Source: Dyadobacter frigoris
GTDB taxonomy: Bacteria > Bacteroidota > Bacteroidia > Cytophagales > Spirosomataceae
DNA: 64,000 bases
Assembly (NCBI RefSeq): GCF_005280585.1
Contig: NZ_SZVO01000010.1
Coordinates: 124,001-188,000, forward strand
Direction: 5' to 3'
Positions within the stretch are counted from its first letter, which is position 1, and each line of letters opens with the position of its first letter. Of this stretch, positions 16,437-24,993 are shown piece after piece. The translations under genes and the position numbers were made by a program. The notes beneath the pieces were generated by a model that saw only the letters and a program-made list of their open reading frames with translations, had not been told where the DNA came from and ran no database searches.

Positions 16437-17906
16437 ATGGAACCATTTTCCTCATTAATAACACCGGATAAGAATTCCAAACAGCCCGTTTACATACAGA
16501 TTGCCAATCAATTGATGGAATTAATTCGAAAAGGTTTTTTACAAACGGGCTATCAGCTGCCAAGCAGCAGACAATTGGCTGACTCATTAAATGTACACAG
16601 AAAAACGGTCGTCCGTGCTTATGAAGAATTGCTGGCCCAGGGTTGGCTGGAAAGCCGTATCGGAACGGGTACTTTTATTGCCGCCCATTTTCCCGAAATT
16701 AAACCACAATCTTCATTAACAGAGCCTTTGGGAAATAATAATTCAAGTAAAAAGGCAGGTTTTACATTTGAAGAAAAACCTCATTTGAACAGAGCTGTAA
16801 TCAAAAATAACATAAAATTACATTTGGATGATGGATTCCCGGATCCAAGACTTGCTCCTTTGGAAGAACTCTCAAGGGCATACCGCACCCAATTGCTAAC
16901 CGGAAATCCGTATGTCAGACTTGGCTATGGCGACACAGCCGGATCTTATTGGCTGCGAAAAGAATTGTCGGCATATTTAAATGAAACAAGAGGATTGAAA
17001 ACTTCTCCTGAAAACATTCTGATCACACGCGGAACGGTGATGGGACTTTATCTGGCAAGCACGGGATTACTCAAAAAGGGAGATTCCGTTGTTTTGGGAG
17101 AATTGAGCTGGTCCAGTGCTACGGGTAATTTCTTGCAGGCAGGAGCCAATGTCGTAAAAATTCCTGTTGATGAATTTGGCATTGATGTAGAAGCACTGGA
17201 AAAAATCTGTAAAAATCAAGCAATCCGGATGGTTTATGTAACTTCTCATCACCACTACCCTACCACGGTGGCACTCCGGGCCGATCGCCGGATACAATTA
17301 CTACATCTTTCGGAAAAATATGGTTTTATTATTTTTGAAGATGACTACGATTACGACTTTCATTATTTAAGCAAACCTTTGCTGCCGCTTGCAGGTGCTG
17401 ACCGGTCGGGAATGGTTTTGTACTGTGGCTCGTTTACCAAAGCAATTTCACCTGCATTTCGGGTTGGTTATCTGGTTGGGTCTGAAAATGTAATAAGTTA
17501 TCTGGCTCAGCTGCGTAGAATCATTGACCGCCAGGGTGATACGATGTTGGAAAATGCAATGGCAGAGCTTTTACAAAATGGTGTTATTCAGCGCCATCTA
17601 CGAAAATCATTACGGACGTACCGTAATCGAAGAGATTATTTTTGTGGTCTTTTAAAAACTGAATTAGACAATTACCTTCATTTTCAAAAGCCGGATGGCG
17701 GAATGGCCGTTTGGACAGAATTTGACAAAAAGATTAAACTCAAAGATTTATCAGAAAAAGCATTAAAAAATGACCTGTTTTTTTCGGATGGTTCAGAAAA
17801 TAATTCACCGACCGAAATTCGTAATGCAACCCGATTAGGTTTTGCTTCCTCAACAACCGAAGAACTTGAACAGTGCGTTGGAATTATGAAAAAATTGTTA
17901 TCATAA
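16437..17906 (+). CDS. MocR/PdxR-type GntR regulator with aminotransferase domain
   Basis: A 489-residue fusion regulator. Residues 15-82 form a GntR winged helix (LPSSRQLADSLNVHRKTVVRAYEELLAQGWL in part), and residues 130-485 a fold-type I aminotransferase. Lys335 in SFTKAISPAFRVGYL is the expected PLP-binding lysine, and EDDYDYDFHY is present upstream of it. Members sense PLP or a PLP adduct and usually control a divergent gene, here the PNPOx-like gene. Catalysis as an aminotransferase is unlikely. ATG start at 16437; 37 bp before it a nested dyad is visible. Confidence 0.9.
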   Translation: MEPFSSLITPDKNSKQPVYIQIANQLMELIRKGFLQTGYQLPSSRQLADSLNVHRKTVVRAYEELLAQGWLESRIGTGTFIAAHFPEIKPQSSLTEPLGNNNSSKKAGFTFEEKPHLNRAVIKNNIKLHLDDGFPDPRLAPLEELSRAYRTQLLTGNPYVRLGYGDTAGSYWLRKELSAYLNETRGLKTSPENILITRGTVMGLYLASTGLLKKGDSVVLGELSWSSATGNFLQAGANVVKIPVDEFGIDVEALEKICKNQAIRMVYVTSHHHYPTTVALRADRRIQLLHLSEKYGFIIFEDDYDYDFHYLSKPLLPLAGADRSGMVLYCGSFTKAISPAFRVGYLVGSENVISYLAQLRRIIDRQGDTMLENAMAELLQNGVIQRHLRKSLRTYRNRRDYFCGLLKTELDNYLHFQKPDGGMAVWTEFDKKIKLKDLSEKALKNDLFFSDGSENNSPTEIRNATRLGFASSTTEELEQCVGIMKKLLS

Positions 17907-18136
17907 TAAAACTCACCGTTAAAAAGTCAATTCGTTTTTGCATTGTAGAAGAAAATATTATGGCCAGAATGCCCCCCAATAAAGTCCATTTCACACCTGC
18001 AAAAATTAATATCTCCGCGTTAATTTTGTATTGTATTCATTGAAAATGAAATCAAATAAGAATTGACTTTCTGTCAACTTTGAAATTTCAAAATGCAATG
18101 AAAAAACTTCCCCAATTATCACAAACCAGGAGTAAA

Positions 18137-18520
18137 ATGGCTACATCAATAACAGGTAAAACATTGACAACGCATGAAATTGCTGCTCGTTTCAATGAAC
18201 TTGCGAAACAGGAACTGTGGTTTGAGATCCAGGACAATTTTTTTTCTGATAATGTAAAAAGTATTGATCCTGCCAATTCGCCCTATTTCGGGTATGCAGA
18301 AGGCAAAGCTGCTGTTCGAAAAAAAGGTGAAGATTTTATTGCAAAAATTCAGGATTTTCATGGAGCACGTACGACAGAACCAGTTGTCAGCGGAAATCAT
18401 TTTGCAGTGGGTAGAGACGTGGATATTACCACAGAAGAATTTGGAAGAATACAGATCAACCAGATTATGCTTTACGAAGTAAAAGACGGTCAGATTGTAT
18501 CAGAGCAATTCTTTTATTGA
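18137..18520 (+). CDS. SnoaL/NTF2-like family protein
   Basis: A 127-residue protein of the cone-shaped NTF2-like fold: TTHEIAARFNELAKQELWFEIQD at the start, GKAAVRKKGEDFIAKI in the middle and IQINQIMLYEVKDGQIVSEQFFY as the last strand pair. Such proteins may be isomerases or only ligand binders. The ATG at 18137 is chosen because AGGAG lies 5 bp before it; the frame extends 19 codons further to a TTG at 18080, which lacks such a signal. It is a single-gene unit between the MocR gene and the convergent GH5 gene. Confidence 0.75.
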   Translation: MATSITGKTLTTHEIAARFNELAKQELWFEIQDNFFSDNVKSIDPANSPYFGYAEGKAAVRKKGEDFIAKIQDFHGARTTEPVVSGNHFAVGRDVDITTEEFGRIQINQIMLYEVKDGQIVSEQFFY

Positions 18521-18585
18521 TATTACATAATATCAGCAATCCGCTTCAAATTTTCCGAAAGCCGATTGCTGATAGCCGACACCCG

Positions 18586-19719
18586 TTAATATTTTAACAT
18601 CAGATTCAATAATTTTCTGTCCAGCTTATGGCCATGAAAGTCTTCATAAGCAACATCTGTCCGTTTGGAATCCAGTACGCCAAAATCACCTATAAATTCC
18701 CAAAGCGAAAAACCAATTCCGTTGGACGATAAAATATCGAGCACATCTCCAAACCAGGCAAGAAATACATCGTGTGGCGTTTTGTTCCAGCTCCCGCATT
18801 CACCACAGTGCACACCCACTCCCTGATTGACCAGATCAATCCACGGTTTGTAATATTTTTCCAGCATTTCACGGCTCAAATATTGATTCCCAACCTGCCC
18901 CGGCCATTTTGGATCAGGCAAGTGTTCCGGATCTTTGTTAGCCCAGGGAGCTTTATAGTGAGAAATAATGCCCGGATGGTAACCACGACAACTCTGCCCA
19001 ATATCCAGATCCGTGATTTCAGGAATCACACTTGATCCCACATCATTCCCGTCTGCAATAATCAAATGTTTAGGATTTTCTTTTCGGATAGCTTCCGAAG
19101 CGGCAATTGCTACCTTCCGGTAAATAACACCGGGAACCGAACTTCTTTTCGAAAGCTGATCGTTCATATCCTCCCGCAAACTAGGCTCGTTTAACAAATC
19201 AAAGCTGATCAGTTTCGAAGAAGTATTTTTGAAACGTTTGGCCCACATATTCCAGTGAAAACAAAAAGCGTCCAGCGCTTCCTGATCTGTCCATAGATTA
19301 TAAGGCTCACGAAAACCGGCATTAACACAATATCCAGGTGCTCTGTGCAGATTAAGGCTGACATGCATTTTATATTTGTGAGCCAGAAAAACCAGTTTTT
19401 CTATATTTTCAACGGCTTGCTCGTCAATGTTATATACCTCCGCCGGTGTAATATTTTTTCTTCTGTCAAATTTAATATAAGAAGGATAAGCCATCGGCAG
19501 CCTCACAAAATCAAAACCCCAGTCGTGCATCCATTTGAAATGCTCTTCTACCGTAAGACGTCGGTCTGGCTTAGGATCCGGAGAGAAAAAATCAAGTAAA
19601 TTAAATCCTTTCCACTTTGGCAATTTATTTTTAGCTTTTGGTTCGGCAAACGCTTCGGGAGCTACCATCCCAAGTGCTGTGATCAGTCCGGTATTTTTAA
19701 TAAATGTTCTTCTGTACAT
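18586..19719 (-). CDS. Glycoside hydrolase family 5, Tat-exported
   Basis: A 377-residue enzyme with an RRTFIK twin-arginine signal (MYRRTFIKNTGLITALGMV, cleavage near residue 25). The catalytic pair is visible: acid/base Glu178 in SFDLLNEPS and nucleophile Glu307 in VHCGECGSW; NLHRAPGYC and FVRLPMAYP are other GH5 marks. It should cleave beta-1,4-linked glycans (cellulase, glucanase or mannanase types) in the periplasm; specificity is not readable. No carbohydrate-binding module is present. It is preceded by the terminator of the BlaR-like gene, so it has its own promoter. Confidence 0.88.
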   Translation of the reverse strand: MYRRTFIKNTGLITALGMVAPEAFAEPKAKNKLPKWKGFNLLDFFSPDPKPDRRLTVEEHFKWMHDWGFDFVRLPMAYPSYIKFDRRKNITPAEVYNIDEQAVENIEKLVFLAHKYKMHVSLNLHRAPGYCVNAGFREPYNLWTDQEALDAFCFHWNMWAKRFKNTSSKLISFDLLNEPSLREDMNDQLSKRSSVPGVIYRKVAIAASEAIRKENPKHLIIADGNDVGSSVIPEITDLDIGQSCRGYHPGIISHYKAPWANKDPEHLPDPKWPGQVGNQYLSREMLEKYYKPWIDLVNQGVGVHCGECGSWNKTPHDVFLAWFGDVLDILSSNGIGFSLWEFIGDFGVLDSKRTDVAYEDFHGHKLDRKLLNLMLKY

Positions 19720-19788
19720 AAAGTTAAGTTTTAGGATGTTGTTTGTTTAAAACAGCATTGTCACTTATTTTACTGCACAGAACATATT

Positions 19789-19837
19789 AAAAAATTAATG
19801 CCTGCCAGAATTAATATCTGACAGGCATTAATTTTTT
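19789..19837 (-). terminator. Strong terminator after the BlaR1-like gene
   Basis: A 21-bp stem with one mismatch (arms 19789-19809 and 19817-19837), loop ATTAATA, with A- and T-runs at both ends. It serves the minus-strand gene ending at 19891 and could act on both strands. Confidence 0.8.
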
Positions 19838-19890
19838 CTACAGTTCAAATTCCAGGATTTCCCATAACATGAAACTGAAAATCCACTTTA

Positions 19891-21819
19891 CTATTTTGTA
19901 ATAACCAACCCGGTCCTTCCATTGAAATTATAAACCGTTTCCCAGCCCGGGCCTTCTACATATTTAGCCTTCATTTTCTGGTGTAGTGCCGTCGGCTGTT
20001 TCACTCCGTTTACAACCAGTTCTTCACTGTTCAGTTTATACGAAAGATCCGTTTTGCTCTTTATCACACCTTCTTTTATCAAATCTTCAATAAGCCCGCT
20101 CTGCATTTTCTCATAAACCACTCTGGACTTATCTGCTTCTTTTCTTAAAACATCAGCCTGCTTTCTGGCTTCATCAGCAACTTTTCTGTTATCATCTGCT
20201 TTCAAACGAAGAACATCAGCTTCTTCTCTTAATTTTTCCGCAGCTGCTCTTTGTTTATCAGCGTCAAGTCGGTTTGCCTCACCCGATTTTCTGGCTTCGT
20301 CCGCCTGCTTTCTACTTGCATCGGCTAACAGACGGGACTTGTCTGCCTCCGCGCGCATTTTATCAGCAGATTCTCTCATTTTTTCGGCCTCTTTTCTATG
20401 TACATCGGCTTCCTTTCTTAACACATCCGCCTGAGCTCTGGATTTTTCTGCCTCTTCGTGTGCCTTTTTTATGTCCAGCATAATCTCATCAATTTCACCT
20501 TTATGAGATGCAATCTTATCTTCCGAAATTTGCTGTCCATCTATTTTGAGCGAAGTAATTTTCCCGTTGACATTTTCGATTTGATAACGTTTGTCATTTT
20601 TTGTTGTCTCAATCGAGCTGCTCCCCGATTCAATATGAACACGGCTCTGATGATTCTTAGGCAAAGTATCTTCCTTTGTAACCGGAAGTAAAGTGGATTT
20701 GGGCCTGCTAACTTCTAAAACTCTTTCCAGCTTCGGTTTAAGCAATTCAAGATCCTTTTTTACGGCCGGCGAAAACGCGGCAGTCATCAAAGTGGCAGTA
20801 ATTAAACTGGCTGTTACAAATATTTTTTCCATGGCGTTTAACGGTTTATTATGTTTATAGATAATGCGTTTTATTCTATCGAGCAGGAAATTTCGCTTTC
20901 CTGGAAATGCCATAGCAAGCGACTGATCGGATAATTTATATTCCTGAAATGACACCAGTGCCTCAACAAAGGAAGTCCTGTTTTCCATGACCGATATCGC
21001 CAGGTCATCGCAGCAATGTTCTCTTTCTTCCTTGATCAAAGCTGAAATCCAAAGTACGGCGGGGTTGAAAAAGAATACATTTTCGCAAAAATTCTGGATC
21101 AGATTTATCGCATAATCCCTGCGTTTGATATGGGCAAGTTCGTGCAGTAAAATAGCTTCGATCTGTGTAGCTGGCAGATGGGTAAAAAAGCTGACTGGAA
21201 CGAAAATCACCGGTTTTAAAATCCCTGCTACCATTGGCACCAAAACCTTTTCAGATTCGAGCAACTGTATGTTTGTATGAATATTAAGTTTGCCTGCCAA
21301 TTCTTTTATCAACGCCGTCCAAACCTGATTTGGAATTACATTTTGCCTGCGTTTGAGTTGATTGATATATAAAAGTCCTCCCAGCGCTTTCAGTGATTTT
21401 AAACTAAAAATCAATAGCCAGATTGCTACCAAAATTGTTGCGTTTTCTTTCAGGAACTGATCTGAAAATCGCTCAATATTTTCCAGATTTGTTATTTTCC
21501 TAAGCGCATTAAATGATGTTTCCAGTAAAGGCTGCGACGGTTTGACTGTTCTAAAAGTGATAACAGAGGAAGCTGATTTAACCTTCTTTTGCTGATCAAA
21601 TGCCGTATAAAATGTAAAGAAGGCAGCTACTACAAATGCTAAAAGAGACAGCGACAAAAGATTGTAGCGCAACGCCGGTTTTGACTTTTTGGTACTCGTT
21701 AAAATAATTCCTGTAACCACCGCAAGAATTAATCCCTGCCAAACAGAATGCAGCAAAGTGCGGCAAATGGACTGAATAATTACTGAAATAAATCCGGAAT
21801 CCAAAACGAAAAATTTCAT
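19891..21819 (-). CDS. BlaR1/MecR1-like M56 metallopeptidase with heptad-repeat domain
   Basis: A 642-residue membrane protein. Four hydrophobic segments surround an M56 peptidase with the zinc motif HELAH (residues 226-230) and REHCCDD near 267. After the last membrane helix near residue 330 comes a polar linker, then residues 463-574 made of 16 unbroken seven-residue repeats of the type xAD-x-x-R-x, predicted as one long helix or coiled coil, then a short basic tail. It lacks the penicillin-binding sensor domain of true BlaR1. The peptidase should cut the BlaI-like repressor encoded 32 bp upstream when triggered. The signal is unknown. Confidence 0.87.
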   Translation of the reverse strand: MKFFVLDSGFISVIIQSICRTLLHSVWQGLILAVVTGIILTSTKKSKPALRYNLLSLSLLAFVVAAFFTFYTAFDQQKKVKSASSVITFRTVKPSQPLLETSFNALRKITNLENIERFSDQFLKENATILVAIWLLIFSLKSLKALGGLLYINQLKRRQNVIPNQVWTALIKELAGKLNIHTNIQLLESEKVLVPMVAGILKPVIFVPVSFFTHLPATQIEAILLHELAHIKRRDYAINLIQNFCENVFFFNPAVLWISALIKEEREHCCDDLAISVMENRTSFVEALVSFQEYKLSDQSLAMAFPGKRNFLLDRIKRIIYKHNKPLNAMEKIFVTASLITATLMTAAFSPAVKKDLELLKPKLERVLEVSRPKSTLLPVTKEDTLPKNHQSRVHIESGSSSIETTKNDKRYQIENVNGKITSLKIDGQQISEDKIASHKGEIDEIMLDIKKAHEEAEKSRAQADVLRKEADVHRKEAEKMRESADKMRAEADKSRLLADASRKQADEARKSGEANRLDADKQRAAAEKLREEADVLRLKADDNRKVADEARKQADVLRKEADKSRVVYEKMQSGLIEDLIKEGVIKSKTDLSYKLNSEELVVNGVKQPTALHQKMKAKYVEGPGWETVYNFNGRTGLVITK

Positions 21820-21851
21820 GGCTAATAAGTTAAAAATTTGAATTTCAGTAG

Positions 21852-22214
21852 TTAATCCAATTTTTTCAGAAAATCCCTTATTTCCTGTAAGTCCTCCTGC
21901 GAAGAATTTTTGTTACCAAAAAGCTGCATGACAAGGCTGCTTGCCGAGCCTTTGTACATCGTATCCACAAATTTTTTCAGCAATACTTTTTTAGTCTTGT
22001 CTTCTTCCTCGGCCGGACTATATATATGTTTCATACTGGTTTCGTCCCGTTTTACAATGCCCTTTTCAGCCATGATCTGCATAAGCTTCAAAGTGGAAGA
22101 ATATTGAACAGACCGTTTCTCTTCATTTAATTTGTCATTAACAAAACGGACTGTCGACGGTCCGTGCTGCCACAACACTTGCAATATTTCTAATTCCGAT
22201 TTTGTTGGCTCCAT
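21852..22214 (-). CDS. BlaI/MecI/CopY-family repressor
   Basis: A 120-residue winged-helix repressor from the ATG at 22214: PTKSELEILQVLWQHGPSTVRFV is the DNA-binding start, with the recognition helix SVQYSSTLKLMQIM and the wing GIVKRDE. The C-terminal helices would dimerise, and the region near residue 75-85 is the usual cleavage place. A longer frame to a TTG at 22244 adds ten residues before the conserved start and is not favoured. It pairs with the M56 peptidase downstream, the standard two-gene arrangement in Bacteroidota. Confidence 0.88.
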   Translation of the reverse strand: MEPTKSELEILQVLWQHGPSTVRFVNDKLNEEKRSVQYSSTLKLMQIMAEKGIVKRDETSMKHIYSPAEEEDKTKKVLLKKFVDTMYKGSASSLVMQLFGNKNSSQEDLQEIRDFLKKLD

Positions 22215-22313
22215 AAAAACAGTTATTTCCTTATCACAATTCAAAGGTAGGAAATTTTTCGTACGAACAAATGTTTAGGTATTATTTTTTAAAATTTATT
22301 TCAAAAAACAAAA

Positions 22314-22336
22314 AAAGCCGCTTTAATAGCGGCTTT
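22314..22336 (-). terminator. Terminator of the redoxin-TlpA gene
   Basis: A perfect 8-bp stem AAAGCCGC-loop-GCGGCTTT with a T-rich run on the minus strand, 28 bp after the gene ending at 22364. Confidence 0.8.
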
Positions 22337-22363
22337 CAATTGTGATTAACAAATCGGATTATT

Positions 22364-23479
22364 TCAATAAAAACGGCCCATATATTTATTTTCAACAATG
22401 GCCTTTTTCATCTTTTTGGCATCAATCGGCCCTTGTTTTGCATAAACAATTTTTCCGCCAGGTTCCACCAAAATGGTATAAGGCAATGCCCCTTGCCAGT
22501 TTGGATCTATTGACTCAATTAATTTGTATTTGTCTTCAATATTAAAGATGTAATTTTTGTTTGAGGCCCGCTTTCCCTGAAGAAATTTCAAGGCCTTTTC
22601 CTTTTTGTCAGGATTATCCGCACTTACTGAAACAAACTCAAAATCGCGGTTACGATACATATGCTGCATCTGCATAAAATCAGGGAATTCCGTTACGCAG
22701 GGGCCGCACCAGGTAGCCCACACATTAATAAGCCTGAGTTTGTCGGTTTTATTTGAAATAAGTTCTTTTAATCCCGATTCATCAATAGTTTCAATACTTA
22801 CCGGTTCCTTTGTCCAGGCCGCTTCCTCGTCCTGCACACCATGCTCTTTTGTAATCCACTTCATAGAACATCCAAAAGTTTTGGTTGTTGGTACGCTAAC
22901 CGGCTTATTACTTACCAATTCCAGAATTGCATTATACGCATCTTTACTTTTTGGCGTTCCGGTAGGTTTCTCCACATCATCGATTCTGCCGTTGTATTGG
23001 AGCTTACGATCTTTATCAAAAATAAAAATATGTGGCGTCGCAACCGGTCCGTAGGCCAACGCCGTCACCTGATCGTCCCCATCATACAGATAGGGGAAAT
23101 TATAACCTTTATCCGTTGCCCTTAATTTCATCTCATCAAAGGTGTCACTCATATCCGTGTAACCAAGTTCGTCCAGTCTAATAGCTTTCGGATCATTGGA
23201 AGAAATGACAACCACTGCTACTTTCTGAGACTTAAAATCAGAAGATAAAGCCTTTATCCTATCCTCGTAAGCCTGAGCTGTCGGGCAATGATTACACGAA
23301 AACACAACCGCAAGTACAGGCGATGCGTCAAAACTTTTCAAAGAATAAAATTTTCCGTCCACACCTTTTAAATGAAAATCAGGCGCAGAAGAACCTATCG
23401 GCAGTGTTTTAGCCCCCTGTGCCACTGAAATATTTGACAGCAACAAAATGAATGCTGCAACGTGAAGGTATATACGCAT
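22364..23479 (-). CDS. Exported two-domain thioredoxin-like protein (AhpC/TSA-like plus TlpA-like)
   Basis: A 371-residue periplasmic protein with a signal peptide (MRIYLHVAAFILLLSNISVAQ). The first domain (about 27-190) is redoxin-like with Cys62-x-x-Cys65 in SCNHCPTA. The second (about 225-365) is TlpA/ResA-like with the WCGPC motif at Cys258 and Cys261. Members reduce disulfides or support cytochrome maturation; the first domain resembles resA-like peroxiredoxin relatives. Fusion of both in one chain is seen in Bacteroidota. It stands alone, with its own terminator. Confidence 0.85.
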   Translation of the reverse strand: MRIYLHVAAFILLLSNISVAQGAKTLPIGSSAPDFHLKGVDGKFYSLKSFDASPVLAVVFSCNHCPTAQAYEDRIKALSSDFKSQKVAVVVISSNDPKAIRLDELGYTDMSDTFDEMKLRATDKGYNFPYLYDGDDQVTALAYGPVATPHIFIFDKDRKLQYNGRIDDVEKPTGTPKSKDAYNAILELVSNKPVSVPTTKTFGCSMKWITKEHGVQDEEAAWTKEPVSIETIDESGLKELISNKTDKLRLINVWATWCGPCVTEFPDFMQMQHMYRNRDFEFVSVSADNPDKKEKALKFLQGKRASNKNYIFNIEDKYKLIESIDPNWQGALPYTILVEPGGKIVYAKQGPIDAKKMKKAIVENKYMGRFY

Positions 23480-23569
23480 AAAGCCAGAATTTTAGTTAGA
23501 TACAATTACAACAGTAAACACCTTAAATTAAAGTATTTACTGCTATAATTATATTAAAATTCTAACTTT

Positions 23570-23767
23570 TTATCTGGCTTTCAAAGTCTCTTCCGGCCAT
23601 TTAACCGGCTCCGGATCTGATTCTAAAAAAGGTTCTGTAACGAGAGCGTTATTTTTATTAATCCAGTTACACCAAACCTTTCCGTTGTACTTCCTGGGTG
23701 CGGTTTTTATTCCCCAACCAGTACTTCCACCTTCTGTTATTTCTGTTTGATATTCTTCAATTTGCAT
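23570..23767 (-). CDS. Small hypothetical protein
   Basis: A 65-residue protein of unknown family. It is rich in Trp, Glu and Pro (GGSTGWGIKTAPRKYNG, VWCNWINKN, SDPEPVKWPEE), with no signal peptide or membrane segment, and has a single Cys. The ATG start, balanced composition and lack of overlap with other genes favour a real gene. It is 90 bp upstream of the redoxin-TlpA gene on the same strand, but a CAGTAAA/TTTACTG inverted repeat lies in that gap. Confidence 0.55.
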   Translation of the reverse strand: MQIEEYQTEITEGGSTGWGIKTAPRKYNGKVWCNWINKNNALVTEPFLESDPEPVKWPEETLKAR

Positions 23768-24010
23768 TAACTGGCCGCTGCCTCTCTTTTTTACCTAATC
23801 GTCTTTTATGTACTTAGGATTAAACATTATGCTGTTAGCGTTTTAAGAAAAAATATCATACCAGTAACGGTAGATTTTTCTGGTTTTTAAAATTAATTCT
23901 AAGAATTTATTTAACGCAAGGCTTCAATGTGTAGCAATATGAAGGAAAAAAAATTTTTATACCAAATGAAGTAATTACGAAGTATTTTCATAATTTGAAT
24001 CAAAAAATAC

Positions 24011-24040
24011 AATTAATATTACATATTGGTAATATTAATT
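24011..24040. repeat. 12-bp perfect inverted repeat upstream of the candidate small RNA
   Basis: Arms AATTAATATTAC (24011-24022) and GTAATATTAATT (24029-24040) with a 6-base loop ATATTG. It lies 12 bp before the -33 box of the promoter at 24052 and may be an operator. Its strong AT content makes a chance dyad possible. Confidence 0.5.
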
Positions 24041-24051
24041 CTACATTTTTC

Positions 24052-24082
24052 TTTGTTTTTTAGATTTCCTGTTTTACTTTTA
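24052..24082 (+). promoter_or_regulatory. Bacteroidota-type promoter of the candidate small RNA
   Basis: TTTG at 24052-24055, a 19-bp spacer, then TACTTTTA at 24075-24082, one base off TANNTTTG. The spacing is the preferred one for the Bacteroidota primary sigma factor. Confidence 0.55.
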
Positions 24083-24087
24083 CAACA

Positions 24088-24159
24088 CTTATTTTACAAG
24101 TGTAGAGGAGGGTTAAAATGAGCAAAAAGGCCTTGATATTATCAAGGCTTTTTATTTTT
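24088..24159 (+). ncRNA. Candidate small RNA with two hairpins and a purine-rich core
   Basis: A transcript of about 72 bases is predicted from the promoter at 24052 to a terminator. A first stem ACACTT/AAGTGT (24085-24103) is followed by the free stretch GAGGAGGGTTAAA, then by an almost loopless 19-base terminator stem (24130-24148) and TTTTTATTTTT. The purine core looks like a strong Shine-Dalgarno before ATG at 24118, but that 42-codon frame is crossed by the terminator after its fourth codon, so a non-coding RNA is favoured. No gene follows on the plus strand, which excludes a leader role. Similar families are not recognised here. Confidence 0.5.
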
Positions 24160-24262
24160 CCATACGCTCCTTTCCACGCTGGTCAGGTGATAATTTGTGG
24201 TCTAAAAACGAAAAAAGTGGACCATATGCCCACTTTGTATGCTTGATATTTACTGCTAAATT

Positions 24263-24844
24263 TTATTTTACCACCGGAATTGCCCAAAATAAGCTAACCT
24301 GGATTACACTGCTTTTAAAGTTCGGATCAATATTATTACCTGAAAAATCCCCAACCTTGGACAAACCCGCTATATAACGGGCACCTATGCCAAGTCCTAT
24401 TGGCGACTGATAACCTAAACCCGCTGCTGCTGCCAGATCAAGATTTTTTGCAAAGTGGTCAAAAGTCTGGTCAGGAATATCTTCGCTTGTCCGGAATGAA
24501 AATTGCGGGCCAGCCTCAATATAAAATCCACCGGTAGTTCTTAACTTGAACATCACCGGAACTCCGACATAATTAGTCTTATATTTTACACCATCCAGAT
24601 TACCATTATTAAGCTTTGCTCCTTGTGTTGAAAAAAGTACTTCTGGCTGAATAGCAAAATGTTGTCCTATCCCAAATTGCAAAATTCCACCCAAATGGAA
24701 ACCTACAAGCGCATCGGATTCAATATTTCCTCCTGTGTAATTGCTGACATTGACTCCGACTTTCGGACCGAAACTAAAAGATTGCGCAAAGGTAAATGTA
24801 CTTACAGCACAAAGCATCATCAGTGTTAACGATAATTTTTTCAT
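24263..24844 (-). CDS. Outer-membrane beta-barrel protein (PorT/OmpA-like barrel)
   Basis: A 193-residue protein with a clear signal peptide (MKKLSLTLMMLCAVSTFTFAQ). The mature part is eight alternating amphipathic strands: FSFGPKVGVNVSNY, GFHLGGILQFGIG, FAIQPEVLFSTQG and so on, closing with VIQVSLFWAIPVVK. This is the small PorT-type or OMP_b-brl barrel common in Bacteroidota. Function is unknown; these barrels may be adhesins, channels or type IX assembly parts. It forms a single-gene unit. Confidence 0.85.
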   Translation of the reverse strand: MKKLSLTLMMLCAVSTFTFAQSFSFGPKVGVNVSNYTGGNIESDALVGFHLGGILQFGIGQHFAIQPEVLFSTQGAKLNNGNLDGVKYKTNYVGVPVMFKLRTTGGFYIEAGPQFSFRTSEDIPDQTFDHFAKNLDLAAAAGLGYQSPIGLGIGARYIAGLSKVGDFSGNNIDPNFKSSVIQVSLFWAIPVVK

Positions 24845-24914
24845 GTGGTTTTTAATTAAAAAGTGTAAAAAATAATGGTTTTGTGACTACACCAGAAAAA
24901 AATTATGCCAACAC

Positions 24915-24966
24915 AAAAAATGGATGCAGGTCAAGGAAAAATCCTTTATCCCTACATCCATTTTTT
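24915..24966 (-). terminator. Terminator after fabF
   Basis: Perfect outer 12-bp stem AAAAAATGGATG/CATCCATTTTTT with an inner AGG/CCT pairing, 28 bp after the stop at 24994. A-and T-runs on both sides allow action in either direction. Confidence 0.75.
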
Positions 24967-24993
24967 ATTGTTCAATCCCGTTTCCCGGATAAT

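Noticed and set aside
20100..20440. Period-21 DNA pattern looking like a tandem repeat or CRISPR
   Set aside because: It reflects the heptad repeats of the M56 protein; units differ in DNA and have no spacer structure.
24118..24246. 42-codon frame with a strong Shine-Dalgarno
   Set aside because: A strong terminator crosses it after four codons, and its later part has no coding character; a non-coding RNA explains it better.
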